Shown one piece after another: positions 27,461 to 32,500 of a stretch of 32,500 nt of DNA (positions are counted from its first letter, which is position 1; every line of letters begins with the position of its first letter). The stretch spans positions 385,001-417,500 of the forward strand of contig NW_026728926.1 of the NCBI RefSeq assembly GCF_030272615.1, given 5' to 3'. A program made the translations under genes and the position numbers. Under the pieces are notes generated by a model. It ran no database searches, was not told the origin of the DNA, and saw nothing but the letters and a program-made list of their open reading frames with translations. Source of the DNA: Cryptomeria japonica (lineage: Eukaryota > Streptophyta > Pinopsida > Cupressales > Cupressaceae).

Positions 27461-30400
27461 GATTGCTATGCGGTGAGGCTCCTCGGCCGCCTCGGAACTA
27501 TCTGTGTATCAGACGCATCGCGGGATAAGGGGTTGGCAACGGTAGTCGCCCCAAGCGCGTCCGATGCTTGGACCATTCCGAGGCGGCCCTGAAGCCTCTT
27601 CCGTCTAGCCGTTGGGTCCTTCTCGCCGCATCCCTCGCCTCGCACCCCGATTGCTATGCGGTGAGGCTCCTCGGCCGCCTCGGAACTATCTGTGTATCGG
27701 ACGCGTCGCGGGATAAGGGGTTGTCACTGGTAGTCGCCCCAAGCGCGTCCGATGCTTGGACCATTCCGAGGCGGCCCTGAAGCCTCTTCCGTCTAGCCGT
27801 TGGGTCCTTCTCGCCGCATCCCTCGCCTCGCACCCCGATTGCTATGCGGTGAGGCTCCTCGGCCGCCTCGGAACTATCTGTGTATCGGACGCGTCGCGGG
27901 ATAAGGGGTTGTCATTGGTAGTCGCCCCAAGCGCGTCCGATGCTTGGACCATTCCGAGGCGGCCCTGAAGCCTCTTCCGTCTAGCCGTTGGGTCCTTCTC
28001 GCCGCATCCCTCGCCTCGCACCCCGATTGCTATGCGGTGAGGCTCCTCGGCCGCCTCGGAACTATCTGTGTATCGGACGCGTCGCGGGATAAGGGGTTGT
28101 CACTGGTAGTCGCCCCAAGCGCGTCCGATGCTTGGACCATTCCGAGGCGGCCCTGAAGCCTCTTCCGTCTAGCCGTTGGGTCCTTCTCGCCGCATCCCTC
28201 GCCTCGCACCCCGATTGCTATGCGGTGAGGCTCCTCGGCCGCCTCGGAACTATCTGTGTATCGGACGCGTCGCGGGATAAGGGGTTGTCACTGGTAGTCG
28301 CCCCAAGCGCGTTCGATGCTTGGACCATTCCGAGGCGGCCCTGAAGCCTCTTCCGTCTAGCCGTTGGGTCCTTCTCGCCGCATCCCTCGCCTCGCACCCC
28401 GATTGCTATGCGGTGAGGCTCCTCGGCCGCCTTGGAACTATCTGTGTATCGGACGCGTCGCGGGATAAGGGGTTGTCACTGGTAGTCGCCCCAAGCGCGT
28501 CCGATGCTTGGACCATTCCGAGGCGGACCCGAAGCCTCTTCCGTCTAGCCGTTGGGTCCTTCTCGCCGCATCCTTCGCCTCGCACCCCGATTGCTATGCG
28601 GTGAGGCTCCTCGGCCGCCTCGGAACTATCTGTGTATCGGACGCGTCGCGGGATAAGGGGTTGTCACTGGTAGTCGCCCCAAGCGCGTCCGATGCTTGGA
28701 CCATTCCGAGGCGGACCCGAAGCCTCTTCCGTCTAGCCGTTGGGTCCTTCTCGCCGCATCCCTCGCCTCGCACCCCGATTGCTATGCGGTGAGGCTCCTC
28801 GGCCGCCTTGGAACTATCTGTGTATCGGACGCGTCGCGGGATAAGGGGTTGTCACTGGTAGTCGCCCCAAGCGCGTCCGATGCTTGGACCATTCCGAGGC
28901 GGACCCGAAGCCTCTTCCGTCTAGCCGTTGGGTCCTTCTCGCCGCATCCCTCGCCTCGCACCCCGATTGCTATGCGGTGAGGCTCCTCGGCCGCCTTGGA
29001 ACTATCTGTGTATCGGACGCGTCGCGGGATAAGGGGTTGTCACTGGTAGTCGCCCCAAGCGCGTCCGATGCTTGGACCATTCCGAGGCGGACCCGAAGCC
29101 TCTTCCGTCTAGCCGTTGGGTCCTTCTCGCCGCATCCCTCGCCTCGCACCCCGATTGCTATGCGGTGAGGCTCCTCGGCCGCCTTGGAACTATCTGTGTA
29201 TCGGACGCGTCGCGGGATAAGGGGTTGTCACTGGTAGTCGCCCCAAGCGCGTCCGATGCTTGGACCATTCCGAGGCGGCCCCGAAGCCTCTTCCGTGTAG
29301 CCGTTGGGTCCTTCTCGCCGCATCCCTCGCCTCGCACCCCGATTGCTATGCGGTGAGGCTCCTCGGCCGCCTTGGAACTATCTGTGTATCGGACGCGTCG
29401 CGGGATAAGGGGTTGTCACTGGTAGTCGCCCCAAGCGCGTCCGATGCTTGGACCATTCCGAGGCGGCCCCGAAGCCTCTTCCGTGTAGCCGTTGGGTCCT
29501 TCTCGCCGCATCCCTCGCCTCGCACCCCGATTGCTATGCGGTGAGGCTCCTCGGCCGCCTTGGAACTATCTGTGTATCGGACGCGTCGCGGGATAAGGGG
29601 TTGTCACTGGTAGTCGCCCCAAGCGCGTCCGATGCTTGGACCATTCCGAGGCGGACCTGAAGCCTCTTCCCTCTAGCCGTTGGGGCTTTCTCGCCGCATC
29701 CCTCGCCTCGCACCCCGATTGCTATGCTGTGAGGCTCCTCGGCCGCCTTGGAACTATCTGTGTATCGGACGCATCGCGGGATAAGGGGTTGGCAGTGGTA
29801 GTCGCCCCAAGCGCATCCGATGCTTGGACCATTCCGAGGCGGCCCTGCAGCCTCTTCCGTCTAGCCGTTGGGGCCATCTCGCCGCATCCCCCACCTCGCA
29901 CCACGATTGCTATGCGGTGAGGCTCCTTGGCCGCCTCGGAACTATCTGTGTATCGGACGCATCGCGGGATAAGGGGTTGTCACTGGTAGTCGCCCCAAGC
30001 GCGTCCGATGCTTGGACTATTCCGAGGCGGCCCTGCAGCCTCTTCCGTCTAGCCGTTGGGGCCATCTCGCTGCATCCCCCACCTCCTCGGCCGCCTCGGA
30101 ACTATCTGTGTATCGGACGCATCGCGGGATAAGGGGTTGGCAGTGGTAGTCGCCCCAAGCGCGTCCGATGCTTGGACTATTCCGAGGCAGCCCTGCAGCC
30201 TCTTCCGTCTAGCCTTTGGGGCCATCTCGCCGCATCCCTCGCCTCGCACCCCGATTGCTATGCGGTGAGGCTCCTCGGCCGCCTGGGAACTATCTTCGTA
30301 TCGGACGCATCGCGGGATAAGGGGTTGTCACTGGTAGTCGCCCCAAGCGCGTCCGATGCTTGGACTATTCCGAGGCGGCCCTGTGGCCTCTTCCGTCTAG

Positions 30401-31569
30401 CCGTTGGGGCCATCTCGCCGCATCCCCCACCTCGCACCCCGATTGCTATGCGGTGAGGCTCTTCGGCCGCCTTGGAACTATCTTCGTATCGGACGCATCG
30501 CGGGATAAGGGGTTGTCACTGGTAGTGGCCCCAAGCGCGTCCGATGCTTGGACTATTCCGAGGCGGCCCTGCAGCCTCTTCCGTCTAGCCGTTGGGGCCA
30601 TCTCGCCGCATCCCCCACCTCGCACCCCGATTGCTATGCGGTGAGGCTCCTCGGCCGCCTTGGAACTATCTTCGTATCGGACGCATCGCGGGATAAGGGG
30701 TTGTCACTGGTAGTCGCCCCAAGCGCGTCCGATGCTTGGACTATTCCGACGCGGCCCTGTGGCCTCTTCCGTCTAGCCGTTGGGGCCATCTCGCCGCATC
30801 CCCCACCTCGCACCCCGATTGCTATGCGGTGAGGCTCCTCGGCCGCCTTGGAACCATCTTCGTATCGGACGCATCGCGGGATAGGGGGCTGTCACTGGTA
30901 GTCGCCCCAAGCGTGTCCGATGCTTGGACCATTCCTAGGCGGCCCTGAAGCCTCTTCCGTCTAGCCGTTGGGGCCTTCCCGCCCCATCCCTCGCCTCGCA
31001 CCCCCGATTGCTATGCGGTGAGGCTCCTCGGCCGCCTTGGAACCATCTGTGTATCGGACGCATCGCGGGATAAGGGGTTGGCACTGGCAGTCGCCCCAAG
31101 CGCGTCCGATGCTTGGACCATTCCGAGGTGGCCCTGAAGCCTCTTCCGTCTAGCCGTTGGGGCCTTCCCGCCCCATCCCTCGCCTCGCACCCCGATTGAT
31201 ATGCGGTGAGGCTCCTCGGCCGCCTTGGAACTATCTGTGTATCGGACGCATCGCGGGATAAGGGGTTGGCACTGGTAGTCGTCCCAATCGCATCCGATGC
31301 TTGGACCATTCCGAGGCGGCCCTGCAGCCTCTTCCGTTTAGCCGTCGGGGCCTTCCCGCCGCATCCGTCGCCTCGCATCCCGATTCCTATGCGGTGAGTC
31401 TTCTCGGCCGCCGCGGAACTATACCTGTTATTGCTACTGCATCCTTCGGCTGGTAACCTCCTCTGCCGCCTTGGAACGTTCTCTTTGTCGGACGCGTCGC
31501 GGGATAAGGGGTTGGCACTGGTAGTCGCCCCAAGCGCGCCCGATGCATAGACCGCTCCGAGTCGACCTT
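27461..31569. repeat. 188-bp tandem repeats (about 22 units)
   Basis: Units start at GATTGCTATGCGGTGAGGCTC, at 27461, 27649 and every 188 bp to 29905. A 160-bp unit follows (junction near 30086), then starts at 30253, 30441, 30629, 30817, 31006, 31194 and a degenerate one at 31382. Common phrases are GGGATAAGGGGTTG, TGGTAGTCGCCCCAAGCGCG and TCTAGCCGTTGGG. Since 188 is not a multiple of three, a repeat protein cannot be read through; the 70- and 94-codon frames repeat only because the DNA does. Adjacent units share variants, showing local homogenisation. Repeats in this position, just 5' of 18S, are common in plant rDNA. Confidence 0.96.
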
Positions 31570-31927
31570 GCTTTCAGCCTCTCACATGCATAGACCTCTC
31601 TGAGTCGACCCTGCAGCCTCTCACGTTTAGCCTTTGGAATCTCGCCTCACAACATGATTGCTATCCTTGATGCATCCCTTGCCTCGAGCCCTGATTGCTT
31701 TCTTGGCTGCATCCCTCCTCTCCTCACAGCCCGGTTGTCATCACTGCTTCATCCGTCGCTTCATGCATTCTGGCTGCTGGGCCCTTCCCACCGCACACCT
31801 CGATTGCTATCTCTTCTGCATCACACACCCCGATTGCTATCTCTGCTACATCCCTCGGCTCTCACTTCTGCATCCTTCGCCTCACACCTCGATTGCTATC
31901 AATGCTGCATCCGTAACCTCACACCCC
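31570..31927. repeat. Decayed short repeats derived from the 188-bp unit ends
   Basis: This is a C/T-rich stretch with about seven irregular copies of the unit boundary, CTCACACCCCGATTGCTATC and CTGCATCCCTCGCC (for example near 31648, 31690, 31800, 31829, 31888), without the rest of the unit. No gene is seen. Confidence 0.7.
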
Positions 31928-32100
31928 GATTGCTATGCGGGGAGGCTCCTTGGCCGCCTTGGAAATTTCTGTGTGTCGGACGCACCGCGGGATAAGGGGT
32001 TGGCACTGGTAGTCGCCCCAAGTGCGCCCGATTCTTAGACCGCTTCGAGGTGACCTCGTAGCCTCTTTCGTCCAGGCTTCCTGCCTTCAACGCCCTTTTT
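31928..32100. repeat. Isolated diverged 188-bp repeat copy
   Basis: GATTGCTATGCGG through GGGATAAGGGGTTGGC and GGTAGTCGCCCCAAG to CCTCTTTCGTCCAGG: a full-length but diverged unit, separated from the main array by about 360 bp. Confidence 0.8.
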
Positions 32101-32500
32101 ACACCTCGATTGCTATGCGCGGGCTCGTTGGCGTCTATCACCTCTCTGCGAAGAGTGGCACGATGATTGTTGGGGTAAATCGTAGCAGTCCGATCTCTGG
32201 CCTTGGGCCATTGTGAGGGCTGATCGATTTCCTGTGCGCATCTCGTGTTCGCCCAGTAACAGACTCGACGACTTGTAATCGGTCTTGTTCCCGATTGTTC
32301 CTGGAGGTAGTCTTCGGAACTCTTGGATTTGACCTGTCACTCGAACTGTCCTCTTCCGAGGATGCTTGTGTGTGTGTGCTTGTGCCATTTCCTTGGCGGT
32401 ATTAACGAGATATTAAAGAGCGGAGTGAGCGCCTCGCCCAGCTATGTTTGGGGCTCTCACTCCCTTACCCGGTGTGCGACCGCTTTGCACGTAGGTTGCG
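32101..32500. other. Mostly unique end of the presumed 5' ETS
   Basis: After one last boundary fragment (CACCTCGATTGCTATGCG at 32101-32119) the sequence is non-repetitive apart from a short TG run at 32367-32378. It contains an inverted repeat at 32422-32463. I see no 18S sequence, promoter motif or coding region. Confidence 0.6.
32422..32463 (+). other. Small hairpin near the end of the presumed ETS
   Basis: GGAGTGAG (32422-32429) and CTCACTCC (32456-32463) are perfect 8-bp reverse complements, with further GC pairing possible just inside (GCC with GGGGC). It is the clearest structure in the last 400 bases. Confidence 0.55.

Larger units (their letters stand above)
27094..32500 (+). other. 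Presumed 5' external transcribed spacer (start inferred, open at right)
   Basis: If P13 is the gene promoter, everything from about 27090 to the window end is transcribed 5' ETS, at least 5.4 kb. It contains the 31-bp hairpin, a linker (27211-27460), the 188-bp repeat array and a less repetitive end. The 18S 5' end is not in the window. The linker 27211-27460 is a diverged version of the sequence downstream of P11 and P12. Its GGTAGTCGTTCC motif corresponds to the GGTAGTCGCCCC of the 188-bp repeats. Confidence 0.6.

Noticed and set aside
27568-31397. Serial 70- and 94-codon frames beginning MDHSEA
   Set aside because: They recur every 188 bp because the DNA does. The unit length shifts frame each time, and there is no ribosome or promoter context for protein expression in an ETS.
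27461-31569. CRISPR array
   Set aside because: Whole 188-bp units repeat without unique spacers, in eukaryotic rDNA context.
32367-32378. TG dinucleotide run as a microsatellite of note
   Set aside because: It is only about six dinucleotides long and has no evident partner or role.
1-32500. 18S, 5.8S or 26S rRNA gene sequence
   Set aside because: I looked for the conserved 18S start (TACCTGGTTGATCC) and other familiar rRNA core stretches on both strands and saw none.

Overview
This window holds no protein-coding gene that I can support. It is nuclear ribosomal DNA from a land plant: most of a very long 26S-18S intergenic spacer (IGS), its RNA polymerase I promoter region, and at least 5.4 kb of presumed 5' external transcribed spacer (ETS). 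Three observations support this. There are three full-length plant-type 5S rRNA genes on the minus strand. There are thirteen copies on the plus strand of the plant Pol I initiation motif TATATAGGGG. Most of the rest is nested tandem repeats. The many long open frames are by-products of GC-rich, stop-poor repeats: they occur in several frames on both strands at once. No 18S, 5.8S or 26S sequence is present, so the window lies wholly inside one spacer.

Layout, plus strand = 35S direction. (1) 1-21540 is a higher-order array with a 7,936-bp period. It alternates 5,329-bp blocks that carry a 5S gene (340-5668, 8276-13604, 16212-21540) with 2,607-bp blocks that lack one (5669-8275, 13605-16211). 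The blocks are built of GC-rich, GTGCGCAC-rich subrepeats cut at intervals by a ~115-bp AT-rich element. Each 5S block ends in a C-rich CACCC tract. (2) 21541-22732 extends the CACCC tract beyond the array. (3) 22733-27460 is a promoter zone with thirteen Pol I promoter-like cores, carried on 157-bp repeats, then 311-bp repeats, then three larger diverged modules. A 38/52-bp satellite and an array of duplicated upstream elements are embedded in it. (4) 27461-31569 is an array of about twenty-two 188-bp repeats, followed by decayed copies and unique sequence to 32500. This is presumably transcribed 5' ETS leading to an 18S gene beyond the window.

How it could work: the last core (27067-27093) has no similar motif downstream of it and is the best candidate for the gene promoter; the other twelve would be spacer promoters. 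The 5S genes are transcribed by Pol III in the opposite direction, each ending at a T6 run. This is the linked (L-type) arrangement, with several antisense 5S genes in one spacer. A spacer this long together with 5S linkage suggests a gymnosperm such as Ginkgo or a relative with linked rDNA. That is inference from genome organisation, not a species identification.
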